This document shows positions 1 through 8,815 of a DNA stretch of 64,000 bases, piece by piece; position 1 is the first letter of the stretch, and every line of letters starts with the position of its first letter. Below the pieces are notes generated by a model, which had not been told where the DNA came from, made no database searches, and saw only the letters and a list, made by a program, of their open reading frames with translations. Made by a program: the position numbers and the translations under genes. Source of the DNA: Acinetobacter sp. Marseille-Q1618 (GTDB taxonomy: Bacteria; Pseudomonadota; Gammaproteobacteria; Pseudomonadales; Moraxellaceae); NCBI RefSeq assembly GCF_902809855.1, contig NZ_CADDWJ010000001.1:186001-250000 (forward strand), in the 5' to 3' direction.

Positions 1-1118
1 TATTTTTTATACATATACGTCAGCCGATAAAATGCTAAAACCAATAAAATCAAAGCTAAAGTCGCAAGATAAATCAGTTTAGGAAGTACAATATCCAAAC
101 TTACCCCCATTTGGTTCAATTGGATAAATAAGTTAATGCCTTGTGTAGAAGGTAAAACATGTGAAAAATATTGCATCCACGTTGGCATTGCCGATACTGG
201 CCAAGCAGCGCCAGACAATAAAAATAAAGGGATAGAAGTAAATACAATCACATGCCCAGCACGTTCAGATAAATCTAAAAAGCTTGCTAAAAACATCGCT
301 AAAGCAATCACACAACTGATATAAATCGGTACAGCGATCAACATTCCTGTGAAATTTCCACCGTGTGGATAGTCATAAAACCAATAAGTAAAACCGAATA
401 AATAAAAACAGCCTAAGCAACCAATGGTCAACGCAGCACAATAAATTCCGAAAAACTCCGTGACAGAAGCTCGCCAAAATTTTTCTCTATAACCTGCGAT
501 CAACATACATAAGCCAAGCAAAATCGTTTGGTGAATAATAAGAGGCGCAATGGCAGGAAAAATATAACTACCATAGCCTGAAAGGGTATTAAATAAAGGA
601 ATTTGATGAATTGAAAGCGCTGCTTTAAAATCGGAAATATGTCCAAATTTTTCAGCATGTTCCGCAAGGGTATGTTCAATGGAACTGGCTAAGCCTAAAC
701 CAATTTGTTTGGTTTTTAAAAAATAAGCAGCACTGAGATATAAGCCAATGCCGCCCGTTTCTCCTCGGGCAACGCTGTTAGATAAATTATTGGGTAAATA
801 CAAAATGCCATCTGCTTTTTGTCGTTGTAGCAGTTGTTTGGCTTCTTCAAAATTGCCTGTGATGTCCTGAACCTTCACATTTGGGCTTTTATAAACTTGG
901 GTAATAATGGCATTGGTTAAATAGCTTTGTTCTTCATCAACAATAACAATCGGTAATGCTTCCGCTTGTTGTGCTTTGTAGGCAGTGGGATAGAAAAAAC
1001 TGTAAAAGAATACTGATAAAACCATTGTTGTTAAAATGGATGAATTTGTTGCAATATTCTTGAATGTTTGTAAATAATCACGGAAAAGTTGTTTAAAAAA
1101 GCTACTGAGTTTAGACAT
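1..1118 (-). CDS. ABC-2 type transporter permease (partial at window edge)
   Basis: Inner-membrane permease of the ABC-2 (YhhJ/YbhR-like) class that works with the HlyD adaptor and TolC channel encoded upstream. Reading from the ATG at 1118 gives 372 open codons to the edge. The last two visible bases are TA, so the stop may lie one base outside and the protein may be nearly complete. An N-terminal membrane helix (about residues 27-45) is followed by a large periplasmic loop containing IVIVDEEQSY, then several C-terminal helices with LLSGAAWPVSAMP, the usual ABC-2 arrangement. It overlaps the preceding permease gene by 8 bases, indicating translational coupling. The substrate cannot be told from sequence. 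Confidence 0.85.
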   Translation of the reverse strand, partial: MSKLSSFFKQLFRDYLQTFKNIATNSSILTTMVLSVFFYSFFYPTAYKAQQAEALPIVIVDEEQSYLTNAIITQVYKSPNVKVQDITGNFEEAKQLLQRQKADGILYLPNNLSNSVARGETGGIGLYLSAAYFLKTKQIGLGLASSIEHTLAEHAEKFGHISDFKAALSIHQIPLFNTLSGYGSYIFPAIAPLIIHQTILLGLCMLIAGYREKFWRASVTEFFGIYCAALTIGCLGCFYLFGFTYWFYDYPHGGNFTGMLIAVPIYISCVIALAMFLASFLDLSERAGHVIVFTSIPLFLLSGAAWPVSAMPTWMQYFSHVLPSTQGINLFIQLNQMGVSLDIVLPKLIYLATLALILLVLAFYRLTYMYKK

Positions 1119-2256
1119 GAGCAGCTCCTTGTGATGATTGTCTTGTTATTTTTTTCAATAAAATCGTAGAAATTGCAGCATAAAAAATGCAATAGAACAC
1201 AAGAATCGCCAATGGAATCAGTGAAATGCTGATCGGGCTGCCGACGACCCATTGTTCAGTTTGTAACTTGGCATAAGGCGTATAGGGAATAATATTTGCC
1301 CAAAATTGCGTGAAAATTGGTGCATTATTTAAAGGCAATGTCACGCCAGCAAAGCTAAGAGATGAGCCACCATAGACAGCAATAAAACCAAAAGTTTTGG
1401 ATAAGTTTTGCGTAGCAAGCACAACTGTTGTGCTGATCAACGCATAAGCCAAATAGAAAAAGAATTGTCCCACTAAAATCAACCACAGTTGACCCGCTAC
1501 AAACCACCCTCGAATTTCAATCAGCCAAAACATCCATAGCCATGTCCAAAGACTAAAAATCAAAACATAGACTAAATTCTTTGCCAAAATTGCTTGAAGA
1601 AAACCTTGATGATGCAACCACTTTGCAGTGCTTTTATATTTAAGTTCTTGTCCAACTGCAAAAGCCACACAACAACAAAGTAAAAGATGCAAAATCGCAG
1701 GAATCATGAAAGGTTCTAAGTAAAACTCATAACTTAGATTTGGATTGTATAAAGGTGAAATTTTTAGGCTTGCAGTCGGAATATTTAAGTAGGGCAGTTT
1801 ATTTTGCAGATAAGTATTTTTACTAAAATCTGTGATTCCTTCAATTGTGGAAAGCAGCATTGCTGAAGAAATACTATTACCAATACTAAAATAAGACTGA
1901 TTAAATGCAATACTAATCCCTGCATCTTGTGCTTTGACCAAACGCTGTTCTGCACCTTCAGGAATATGCACATAGCCCCAGACTTTGGTTTGGTTAATTA
2001 ATTTTTCAACTTCATCAACATTGTCAGAAATTTCATAGATCTGTAAAGTGTTGTTATGACTTAAATATTTTTCAATATTCAAACTCAGTTGGCTTTGATC
2101 TTGGTCAATGATCGCAATGGGTAAATGTTCTGCTTTGCCTGCATAAAACATACTGCCAAATAAAATCAGCAAAAAGAATGGCGCAAGCGTGACCAAAGCT
2201 AAGTCCCATTTATGACGAATTAAATAGCGCAACTCACGCAGCATACAGCTCAACAT
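1111..2256 (-). CDS. ABC-2 type transporter permease
   Basis: Second ABC-2 permease of the operon, about 381 residues. A helix near the N-terminus (after the basic RYLIRHKWD segment), a periplasmic loop with IAIIDQDQSQ and about five C-terminal helices match the YhhJ/YbhS layout. I chose the ATG at 2256, one base after the adaptor stop. A GTG at 2289 in the same frame would extend the protein by 11 residues into the adaptor gene. The two permeases share the pattern hhIVD.(E/D)QS in the loop, so they are probably paralogues forming a heterodimer. No ATP-binding gene is present between the adaptor and the permeases. Substrate unknown. Confidence 0.86.
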   Translation of the reverse strand: MLSCMLRELRYLIRHKWDLALVTLAPFFLLILFGSMFYAGKAEHLPIAIIDQDQSQLSLNIEKYLSHNNTLQIYEISDNVDEVEKLINQTKVWGYVHIPEGAEQRLVKAQDAGISIAFNQSYFSIGNSISSAMLLSTIEGITDFSKNTYLQNKLPYLNIPTASLKISPLYNPNLSYEFYLEPFMIPAILHLLLCCCVAFAVGQELKYKSTAKWLHHQGFLQAILAKNLVYVLIFSLWTWLWMFWLIEIRGWFVAGQLWLILVGQFFFYLAYALISTTVVLATQNLSKTFGFIAVYGGSSLSFAGVTLPLNNAPIFTQFWANIIPYTPYAKLQTEQWVVGSPISISLIPLAILVFYCIFYAAISTILLKKITRQSSQGAAHV

Positions 2257-2257
2257 T

Positions 2258-3430
2258 TTATTTAAGCTCTTGGAGTTTAAAAATGACACTCATGCCCACT
2301 TTTAGATGATCAATTTTTTCAGCAGGTACGAGCTTGAGTTTAAAACTACGCACATCATATCCGCCTGTTTGACGAGTATTTTTAATGGTGGCAAATTCTC
2401 CTTCGGCATCAATGCTGTCGATTTTAAAATCGGCAGTTTGGTTTAATGCAGGAATGAAGCCTTGTAAAGTTTTAGCTTGGTAGACTTGCGCATATTGGTC
2501 TTCACGGACATTTAAACTGATCCATTGTGCATCGGTTTCTAGCAAACTCACCACAGGCACACCCATTGCCACCAACTCAGACGTTTTGCCGTAAATTTTA
2601 GAAACAGTGCCGTTACTCGGTGCGCTTAAAATGGTTTCGGCTTCGAGTGCATTGGCTTCTTTGACTGCGGCTTGGGCAATGTCGACTTGTGCATCGGCAC
2701 TGGATTTTTGTTGAGTAGTACTGCCACGTTTGGCGCGAGCATATTGTTGATAAGCCGCTTCGGTCATTTGATGTGAGGATTGCGCTGCAGCGTGCATTTC
2801 ATCTCTACGTTGACGGGAAATCACGCCTTCACGGAACAAGTTTGCACCACGTTGATAGGTTGTTTGTGCAAGAGCTTCTTGTGCTTTTAGGGCTTGCCAA
2901 TTGGCATATAAACTGTCGATATTTTCCTGTTGTGAACCCCGTTCAGCCGTTGATTGTAAAGCAAGCGCCGACTGTAAGGTTGCCATAGCTTGCTGTTTTT
3001 TTGCCTCAACTTCTGGGCTGCTTAGTTTCACTAGAACTTGACCCTGAGTGACCTGTTGACCTTCTTTAACCAAGATTTCTTCAATACGACTCGGTACTTT
3101 GGTGCTAATGTGCAAAGTTTCAGTTTCAACACGCCCTTGTACATCAATGGTTTTGGGCTGATAGGCTTTCCATAAACCAAATACAATCAAGCCTATAAGT
3201 GCGATTAAAATAATCAAACCCAACACGATCAACAAAGTCTTTTTAGGCGCTGGATTCGATTGTGGAGGTTCGGTTGATTTAGAATCAGGTGTAGGCGCAG
3301 GGCGAGTTTGATCGGCTTGATTTGGTACATTTTCTTGAGGATTTAAATCAAGACTTTCCTTAGTCGGGTTTTCTGACGCTGAGTCTGCATTTGTGACTTT
3401 ATCAAGTTTTGGGTCATGTTCTTGTGTCAT
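2258..3430 (-). CDS. HlyD/EmrA-type periplasmic adaptor protein
   Basis: Membrane fusion protein of about 390 residues that should bridge the inner-membrane permeases and the TolC-like channel. It has a proline- and asparagine-rich cytoplasmic N-terminus (about 60 residues), one transmembrane helix (TLLIVLGLIILIALIGLIVF), a biotinyl-lipoyl half-motif (ISTKVPSRIEEILVKEGQQV), a long alpha-hairpin rich in Q, A and E, then the second lipoyl half (ETILSAPSNGTVSKIY) and a beta-barrel. The ATG at 3430 follows the purine-rich GGGGAAAGTA and is preferred over the in-frame ATG at 3442. It sits between the channel gene (upstream) and the permeases with almost no spacing, so one operon is likely. Confidence 0.88.
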   Translation of the reverse strand: MTQEHDPKLDKVTNADSASENPTKESLDLNPQENVPNQADQTRPAPTPDSKSTEPPQSNPAPKKTLLIVLGLIILIALIGLIVFGLWKAYQPKTIDVQGRVETETLHISTKVPSRIEEILVKEGQQVTQGQVLVKLSSPEVEAKKQQAMATLQSALALQSTAERGSQQENIDSLYANWQALKAQEALAQTTYQRGANLFREGVISRQRRDEMHAAAQSSHQMTEAAYQQYARAKRGSTTQQKSSADAQVDIAQAAVKEANALEAETILSAPSNGTVSKIYGKTSELVAMGVPVVSLLETDAQWISLNVREDQYAQVYQAKTLQGFIPALNQTADFKIDSIDAEGEFATIKNTRQTGGYDVRSFKLKLVPAEKIDHLKVGMSVIFKLQELK

Positions 3431-3443
3431 TACTTTCCCCATT

Positions 3444-4937
3444 TTAACGAATATAATCAGTATTTGACTGATCTACATAACTTTTAAATTGATCAATCGA
3501 GCCATGACTTTGTAAAAGAGTCGCCAATGACATGACATATTTATAAGCATTCATTGCCATTTCAGTTTTTAGGGCACTGAGTTGATTTTGTGCATCAATC
3601 ACTTGGGTTGCTGTGCCCATATCTTCTTTAAACGATAGGTTTTGAATGCGTAAATTTTCCACTGCTGCAGCTTCATTCTGGCGTAACAGTTGCTGATTCA
3701 TTTGTGCAGTTTGCAGTGCGTTATAGGAAGTATAGATGATATTTTCAATTTCTTGCTTGGTGCGTGCTGTACCGAGTTCAGCCGCATAACGTTGAAGTTC
3801 AGCGGCTTGCACATTTTTATTTTTATCAATGCCTGAAAATAAATTATAACGAGCAGCAACGCCGACGATCCAATTTTGATCTTTGTCTAGGCTATATTCA
3901 CCAAAAGCAAAAAGTGTAGGCTTTTTCGCTGCTTGTTGGGCTTTGATATTTTCATCTGCTAAGCGTGTATCCATCTGCATTTTTTGCACAAGATTTGAAC
4001 TTTGTGGATAGGACGCTAACAATTGATCTATGCTATTTTGTTGGCGACGGTTAATAAAAAGCGGTGTAGTAAGTTGATCAATAGACTGTTTGTTGAGTAG
4101 ATTTTTTAATTGAAATTGGCTTGAAGATAAATTCGAACTAGCATTTTGATAGGTACGAGTTGCATTATTTTTGGCAACTTCAAACTGCATGCGTTGACCT
4201 TTACTAATAAAACCTTGACGTTCAAGTTTTAGTGCATTGTCATAATGTTGTTGCATGGCATGTAAATTAAAAGCACTGGCGCCTTCTAGCTGTTTCTGTA
4301 ATTGCACATTGAAATACGCTTGAATAATTTCAAAACGTTGTGTGTCTTGTTGTTGTTTGCTGTTGAGTTGACTGCGCTCGGCTTTGAGATTGGCAATATT
4401 TTTGGTTGTGGTCGTCAATCCACCTGTATAAATGGGCATCATGACGGATACGGTTGGGCGAATAGTTTCATCTTCAAGTACAACATTGGCGGTATCTGGA
4501 ATTAAGCCAATACCACTATGAATTCCTTGATTTAAACCTTGTTTTAAAGGATCAGTTACAGCATTTGGCAGATTTTGCTGCGTCTGCCATTGGTCTACTT
4601 TTTCATTGACGCCATAAGATAAAGTATTTTCTAGATTATTTTTCACACCATCTAAAGGAATATCCGTTTCTGCATGAAATTTATAAGCACGCACATTTAA
4701 ATCTACACGTGGTAGTCCAATATTTTTCACCGCTTCTGCTTGTAACTTTGAAGCCTGATCCAGTGCAGCATTGGCTTGAGAAGTGTATGAATTTTCTAGT
4801 AAATACTGTTCGGCTTGCGCATAACTGAGATTTTCAGCAAAACTAGGGTGACTTAAAGCCATATTGAGCATGAATAAGCAACCTAATTGCATGGAGACGC
4901 ATAATGTTTTTTTAGGATAATACTTTGTTAATTTCAT
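3444..4937 (-). CDS. TolC-family outer membrane efflux channel
   Basis: Outer-membrane factor of about 497 residues and first gene of the export operon. A signal peptide (basic KLTKYYPKK, hydrophobic stretch, cleavage near SFAENLS) precedes two repeats of the TolC type: long helical segments (EAVKNIGLPRVDLNVRAY at the start and AAKKPTLFAFGEYS in the middle) alternate with strands such as RPTVSVMMPIYTGG. Length is normal for the family. The in-frame ATG at 4949 is an alternative start; neither has a strong ribosome binding site. It is followed directly by the adaptor gene. Type I-like export or drug efflux are both possible. Confidence 0.88.
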   Translation of the reverse strand: MKLTKYYPKKTLCVSMQLGCLFMLNMALSHPSFAENLSYAQAEQYLLENSYTSQANAALDQASKLQAEAVKNIGLPRVDLNVRAYKFHAETDIPLDGVKNNLENTLSYGVNEKVDQWQTQQNLPNAVTDPLKQGLNQGIHSGIGLIPDTANVVLEDETIRPTVSVMMPIYTGGLTTTTKNIANLKAERSQLNSKQQQDTQRFEIIQAYFNVQLQKQLEGASAFNLHAMQQHYDNALKLERQGFISKGQRMQFEVAKNNATRTYQNASSNLSSSQFQLKNLLNKQSIDQLTTPLFINRRQQNSIDQLLASYPQSSNLVQKMQMDTRLADENIKAQQAAKKPTLFAFGEYSLDKDQNWIVGVAARYNLFSGIDKNKNVQAAELQRYAAELGTARTKQEIENIIYTSYNALQTAQMNQQLLRQNEAAAVENLRIQNLSFKEDMGTATQVIDAQNQLSALKTEMAMNAYKYVMSLATLLQSHGSIDQFKSYVDQSNTDYIR

Positions 4938-5298
4938 CTGCAAAATCATCAGTATTTGTTTAAATTTGAAACCATTCTAACCTTGAATGACTAGAATAAA
5001 TAATCTAAAAGTCACATTTATCCTGTGTGGTTTTTGTAGTGATCCCGCATTATTTATATTTAAAGATCCTATTAAAGATAAAGTAATGAACTTGTATGAG
5101 GTTAATTTTTCCTATGATTTAAAATAAAACCTGAAAAGATTCAGTTTTTATAAAAATAGGTTCAAACTTTGTTATTGAAATATCAATTCTAAATTCTGAA
5201 ACATATTGAAAGATTGACTAACAAAGCTACTGCAAGAAAAGTTGATTTGTGGTTAAATGCGCCTATTTCATTCGTTTCACTTTCATAAGGGAAAAATC
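4938..5298. other. Divergent intergenic region between the tolC-like gene and serC
   Basis: About 350 AT-rich bases that must hold the promoters of the minus-strand export operon and of serC. I do not see a convincing -35/-10 pair, a gene or an operator palindrome here. The serC ribosome binding site AAGGGAAAAA lies just upstream of its ATG at 5299. Confidence 0.5.
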
Positions 5299-6378
5299 AT
5301 GCGCGCGTACAATTTCTGTGCTGGTCCTGCTGCATTACCTACTGCCGTTTTAGAAAAAGCTCAACAAGAGATGTTAGATTGGCAGGGTAAAGGCTTATCC
5401 ATCATGGAAATGAGCCATCGTAGTAAGGATTATGTGGCTGTCGCTGAAAAAGCAGAAGCAGACTTGCGTAAACTTATGAACATTCCTGAGAACTACAAGG
5501 TATTGTTCTTACAAGGCGGCGCATCATTACAATTTTCTGCGATTCCTTTAAACCTTTTAGGTAAAAATCCAAAAGCAGATTATATCCATACAGGCATTTG
5601 GTCTGAAAAAGCAACCAAAGAAGCACAGCGTTATGGTGATATTAATATCATCGAAGCAGGTATTACAATTGATGGAAAATTAGCGATTGCTGATCAAAGT
5701 CAATGGAACTTATCTGCTGATGCTGCCTATGTGCATTATGCTGATAATGAAACAATTGGCGGTATTCAATTTGCCAATATTCCTGAAACCGATAAGCCTT
5801 TGGTTTCTGATTTTTCATCAAGCATTTTATCTGCGCCATTAGACGTGTCTAAATTTGGTTTAATTTATGCAGGTGCGCAAAAAAATATCGGCCCTGCGGG
5901 TTTAACGTTAGTGATCGTACGAGATGATTTACTTGATCAAGCAAAACCTGAAATTCCAAGTTTATTAAAATATGCTTCACAAGCAAAAAATGACTCAATG
6001 GTAAATACACCTGCAACCTATGCATGGTATTTATCAGGTTTAGTATTTGAATGGTTACTTGAGCAAGGTGGGGTAGATGCAATGCATAAAATCAACCTTG
6101 AAAAAGCAAAATTATTATACGGCTATATTGATTCAAGTGATTTTTATGCAAATCCAATTGCAACTCAGAATCGTTCAATCATGAACGTACCATTTACCTT
6201 AGCAAATGCTGATTTGGATAAATTATTCTTGCAAGAAGCAGAAGAAAATCATTTACTTAACCTTGCAGGTCACCGCTCAGTAGGCGGTATGCGTGCAAGT
6301 ATTTATAATGCTGTGCCTTTAGAAGGTGTACAAGCATTGGTTAACTTTATGGATGATTTTGCCAAACGTAATGCTTAA
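5299..6378 (+). CDS. serC: Phosphoserine aminotransferase
   Basis: PLP-dependent enzyme of 359 residues that makes phosphoserine from 3-phosphohydroxypyruvate and glutamate in serine synthesis, and acts in pyridoxal phosphate synthesis in many proteobacteria. The N-terminus [13 protein letters not shown] and the segment MSHRSKDY are SerC signatures. The PLP lysine lies in [12 protein letters not shown] at about residue 197, and the C-terminus has [15 protein letters not shown]. The start at 5299 gives the family length and follows AAGGGAAAAATC; an in-frame extension upstream to 5257 lacks homology. A strong terminator follows, so it seems to be a single-gene unit. Confidence 0.97.
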   Translation: MRAYNFCAGPAALPTAVLEKAQQEMLDWQGKGLSIMEMSHRSKDYVAVAEKAEADLRKLMNIPENYKVLFLQGGASLQFSAIPLNLLGKNPKADYIHTGIWSEKATKEAQRYGDINIIEAGITIDGKLAIADQSQWNLSADAAYVHYADNETIGGIQFANIPETDKPLVSDFSSSILSAPLDVSKFGLIYAGAQKNIGPAGLTLVIVRDDLLDQAKPEIPSLLKYASQAKNDSMVNTPATYAWYLSGLVFEWLLEQGGVDAMHKINLEKAKLLYGYIDSSDFYANPIATQNRSIMNVPFTLANADLDKLFLQEAEENHLLNLAGHRSVGGMRASIYNAVPLEGVQALVNFMDDFAKRNA

Positions 6379-6397
6379 GTCCAAGTATTGAGAATAA

Positions 6398-6425
6398 AAA
6401 ATCCCTCGTACTGAGGGATTTTTTA
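6398..6425 (+). terminator. Rho-independent terminator after serC
   Basis: AAAATCCCTC-GTACT-GAGGGATTTTTT forms a short stem with a T run, 20 bases after the serC stop. Confidence 0.85.
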
Positions 6426-6435
6426 TATTTAAAAT

Positions 6436-6588
6436 TTAAACAGTCGGAAATATGCCTAAAAGATGAAAAATCATGGCGGCTAAAAATATCCCTAAGATAA
6501 AAAAGCAACATGCGCCTTTATCCCAAGGTAAGCGGAATCCACTGCTTTGTTGAATAAGATGGGTCGGTTGTTCCGGTGTAATTTTCAT
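6436..6588 (-). CDS. Small membrane protein, 50 residues
   Basis: Open frame from an ATG at 6588 to TAA at 6436. It begins MKITPEQPTHLIQQSSGF, then RLPWDKGACCFF, and ends with one hydrophobic helix (IFLAAMIFHLLGIF) and PTV. A polar N-terminus followed by one C-terminal helix suggests a small inner-membrane protein. I do not recognise the family. It fills the space between the serC terminator and a long non-coding stretch, its codons look like those of its neighbours, and no other frame is open. The ribosome binding site is weak (CAGG). Function unknown. Confidence 0.5.
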   Translation of the reverse strand: MKITPEQPTHLIQQSSGFRLPWDKGACCFFILGIFLAAMIFHLLGIFPTV

Positions 6589-7025
6589 CACTGAGCCTGG
6601 ATTTTAAATTATTGTTAAATCTATCGGTTCGAGCTATTTGTAACATAAAAAAATGTGCAAATAAAGTGCTGTTTAATATGAATGTCAAAATCAAGCTGAA
6701 TTTATGACAATATCCTAGAAATAAATGATCTTATCAAAACCTAGACGTGTGGATAAGTTTTAATTTCTATTTAAAATCGAAAAACCAAAATGCGGTGAGA
6801 AAAACAGAGTTTTATACTGATTTTTATATCTATATGAAAATTTGACTAATTATTTCCAATAATCAACCAAAAATAAATACGTATTTATCTTAGGATCTAT
6901 TTTTAAAATTAATTTTTTGAATTCAGAAAATGAATTTAAATCAACTGTGATATTTTACATAAATTAAACAAGAATTATGGACTCGCTATTTTAGAACTGT
7001 GTCGCAAAAATTGAATTATTTAAAT
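6589..7025. other. AT-rich intergenic stretch
   Basis: About 435 bases with very high A+T and no credible open frame or RNA gene on either strand. It should hold the promoter of the 50-residue ORF. I see nothing else in it. Confidence 0.5.
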
Positions 7026-7056
7026 AAAAAGCCCAATTTAAAATATTGAGCTTTTT
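7026..7056 (-). terminator. Terminator for the minus-strand gene at 7075
   Basis: Read on the minus strand, AAAAGCTCAATA and the matching ATTGGGCTTTTT pair with one G-T step around an AT-rich loop and end in T residues, 19 bases past the stop codon. Confidence 0.7.
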
Positions 7057-7074
7057 AAACGAAATATATTTTGT

Positions 7075-8097
7075 TTATTTCGTTTTGGCTTCTGAATAAA
7101 TATTTGCCTGAATCCAGATATTGCCACGAATATATTGTCCGATTTCAAAGTGTTTAAACGCTGGATTTTTTGTGGCGATACGAACCAAAATCGCAGGTTG
7201 ATTTTCTTCTAAAATTAAAGTGACATCATAAAGGGTATAGTCTTCTTGCATAAATTGCATTTGAGTTTTGCCCACAACTTTACCCTGAAACCATGCTTCA
7301 TCTTCTTGACCTAAAGTTTCGCCATACAGATATGCCACCATTTTGGAAAAGTCGACAGTGACAGGTTCTTTATCTGCTTCAGATTTTGGTTCCCAAGCGT
7401 CAATTAATGCTTGTAGATTGTCTGGGGCAATTCCATTATTTTCAGACAAGATTTCATTGAGTGCACGATGATGTTTAATTGAAGCTGGGTCATCAACTAC
7501 GATTTGCTCATGATCGGATACTTTTTCTAACTCGTATGCCCATGCATTTAGTTGTACTTGATAGGATTGACCTTTTTTGTATTGCGCATGATTAACACTG
7601 TATAAACTATCAAAAGCATAAACGGTACTTTGACCAAGTTGCAGGCGCAACACCGCTTGTGTATTGGTTTTACAAGTAATGATACGATCTATTTCAGCTT
7701 GAATGGAATACGGACTTTCAAAACTAGGAAAAGCAGTTTTCATTGCTTTAGGTTTATTATTTTCAACAGCAATGACCTGAACAATTTGGATTTTTGCACC
7801 ATTTGGTCCTTGGATCAGCCATGCGCTTTCATCCATGTCAGATTCTGTTTGGCATAGACCCATTGGCATCACTGGCGTATCTAAAGCCAGACCTAACCAT
7901 TTTGGAACTTCAGCCGTTGGGTTGTCGGTGAGTAGACTCCAATGTTCAACATGACTACCGAAATTATGATCATCAATGGTAATTATTTCAGGTCTGTTTT
8001 GATTATTCATATCATTTATGCAAAAAACTGGTCTTGTGATATTAAATCGAGGGTGATCACTATTTTTCAAGTCCTGAAATGTAAATTCATCAGTCAA
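7075..8097 (-). CDS. Hypothetical protein, 340 residues
   Basis: Soluble, acidic protein without a signal peptide or membrane helix. I do not recognise a characterised family. The first part contains HWSLLTDNPTAEVPKWLGL; the second half has short beta-strand-like stretches (YTLYDVTLILEENQPAILVRI, FEIGQYIRGNIWIQANI) resembling an OB-like or barrel fold, but this is only an impression. The longest frame begins at a TTG (8097) immediately upstream of TDEFTFQDL. The first in-frame ATG is at 8016 and would remove 27 residues, so the start is uncertain. It ends before a clear terminator and is probably transcribed alone, downstream of the tRNA-Glu pair on the same strand. Confidence 0.75.
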   Translation of the reverse strand: MTDEFTFQDLKNSDHPRFNITRPVFCINDMNNQNRPEIITIDDHNFGSHVEHWSLLTDNPTAEVPKWLGLALDTPVMPMGLCQTESDMDESAWLIQGPNGAKIQIVQVIAVENNKPKAMKTAFPSFESPYSIQAEIDRIITCKTNTQAVLRLQLGQSTVYAFDSLYSVNHAQYKKGQSYQVQLNAWAYELEKVSDHEQIVVDDPASIKHHRALNEILSENNGIAPDNLQALIDAWEPKSEADKEPVTVDFSKMVAYLYGETLGQEDEAWFQGKVVGKTQMQFMQEDYTLYDVTLILEENQPAILVRIATKNPAFKHFEIGQYIRGNIWIQANIYSEAKTK

Positions 8098-8205
8098 AGC
8101 AGTGATTTATTTAAGAATAGAAGAAAAAGTATGCAATTTTAGGCAAGATGATGTTTGGAAAATAAAAATTGAAAAGTATTTTAAAATTTATAATCAAAGA
8201 ATATA

Positions 8206-8281
8206 TGGCGACCCTACGGGGATTCGAACCCCGGTTACCGCCGTGAAAGGGCGATGTCCTAGGCCTCTAGACGATAGGGTC
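8206..8281 (-). tRNA. tRNA-Glu (anticodon TTC)
   Basis: The minus strand folds as a 76-base tRNA with CCA encoded: acceptor GACCCTA/TAGGGTC, the tRNA-Glu D-arm CGTCTAGAGGCCTAGGAC, anticodon loop CCTTTCACG with TTC, and T-arm CCGGGGTTCGAATCCCCG. It is identical to the copy at 8325-8400 and lies 43 bases downstream of it. Confidence 0.98.
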
Positions 8282-8324
8282 AATAAGATGAGGCGAGCTT
8301 CTGAAATCCAATTTTAAAATAAAT

Positions 8325-8400
8325 TGGCGACCCTACGGGGATTCGAACCCCGGTTACCGCCGTGAAAGGGCGATGTCCTAGGCCTCTAGACGATAGGGTC
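8325..8400 (-). tRNA. tRNA-Glu (anticodon TTC)
   Basis: First of two identical tRNA-Glu genes on the minus strand, with the same acceptor, D-arm, TTC anticodon and encoded CCA as its twin. It starts about 18 bases after a near-consensus sigma-70 promoter, so the two are likely made as one transcript and processed. Confidence 0.98.
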
Positions 8401-8417
8401 GTTTCAGAGGTGGGCGT

Positions 8418-8446
8418 ATATTAGGGTGAATATTTCAAAGTGTCAA
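8418..8446 (-). promoter_or_regulatory. Sigma-70 promoter of the tRNA-Glu pair
   Basis: On the minus strand TTGACA (8446-8441), a 17-base spacer and TAATAT (8423-8418) are followed by the GC-rich ACGCCCACC. A GC-rich discriminator is typical of stable-RNA promoters subject to ppGpp control. Confidence 0.88.
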
Positions 8447-8574
8447 ATATTTTTCTGCAATAAAACTGGAAAAATAAATCAAACGTGTAAAAATAAAACA
8501 ATCTCTGTATTTTTTCAGTCATTTTTATTATTTAAACCATTTTCAGTAAATATTTACCTAATAAAAGTCATTTA

Positions 8575-8581
8575 TGGTGCA
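8575..8581 (+). promoter_or_regulatory. Possible NtrC half-site
   Basis: TGGTGCA matches the right half of the NtrC consensus TGCACYAAAWTGGTGCA exactly, but the left half does not match. It lies 82 bases upstream of the sigma-54 -24 element, a normal enhancer distance. Weak on its own. Confidence 0.25.
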
Positions 8582-8662
8582 TTAAGAAAAACTCTTGTTA
8601 AAAAAATGCTCAATAATCGCTCAAAATTAGTATTACTTATCATTGAAACAGTATTACTGCTT

Positions 8663-8678
8663 TGGCACATCATTTGCA
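8663..8678 (+). promoter_or_regulatory. Sigma-54 (-24/-12) promoter of the guanidine operon
   Basis: TGGCACATCATTTGCA matches the RpoN consensus TGGCAC-N5-TTGCA, with the invariant GG and GC separated by exactly 10 bases. The predicted transcript start is near 8690, about 14 bases before the riboswitch, so the riboswitch would be at the very 5' end of the message. It implies activation by a bacterial enhancer-binding protein, most likely NtrC under nitrogen limitation. Confidence 0.85.
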
Positions 8679-8702
8679 TACCTCTATATATCATCAAAGT
8701 GA

Positions 8703-8815
8703 TCTAGGGTTCCGATACATTGTGTATGTATGTCCGAGACCGAGAGTTCACGGCTTAGTTTTGAACAAAAGCAAAGCTACACGGAGGGATAAAAACCCGG
8801 GAGGTTGAATAACCT
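8703..8815 (+). ncRNA. Guanidine-I riboswitch (ykkC class)
   Basis: The conserved ykkC blocks are present in order: CTAGGGTTCCG (8704), a variable hairpin, TCCGAGACCGAGAG, a second variable hairpin, and ACACGGAGGGATAAAAACCC followed by GGGAGG. This class binds guanidinium. The tail suggests translational control: AGGTT (8802-8806) can pair with AACCT (8811-8815), or ACCT can instead pair with AGGT of the Shine-Dalgarno region (8823-8826). No T-run terminator is seen. Stabilisation of the first pairing by ligand would free the ribosome binding site; that switch mechanism is inference. Confidence 0.93.

Noticed and set aside
136..324. 62-codon plus-strand frame
   Set aside because: It is antisense to the ABC-2 permease, whose protein features are clear on the minus strand.
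8102..8317. Open frame of 71 codons
   Set aside because: It runs over the antisense of a perfect tRNA-Glu gene and has no ribosome binding site; the tRNA explains the sequence.
8426..8707. Open frame of 93 codons before the riboswitch
   Set aside because: It crosses the tRNA promoter, the sigma-54 promoter and the start of the riboswitch, has low-complexity AT-rich codons and no homology.
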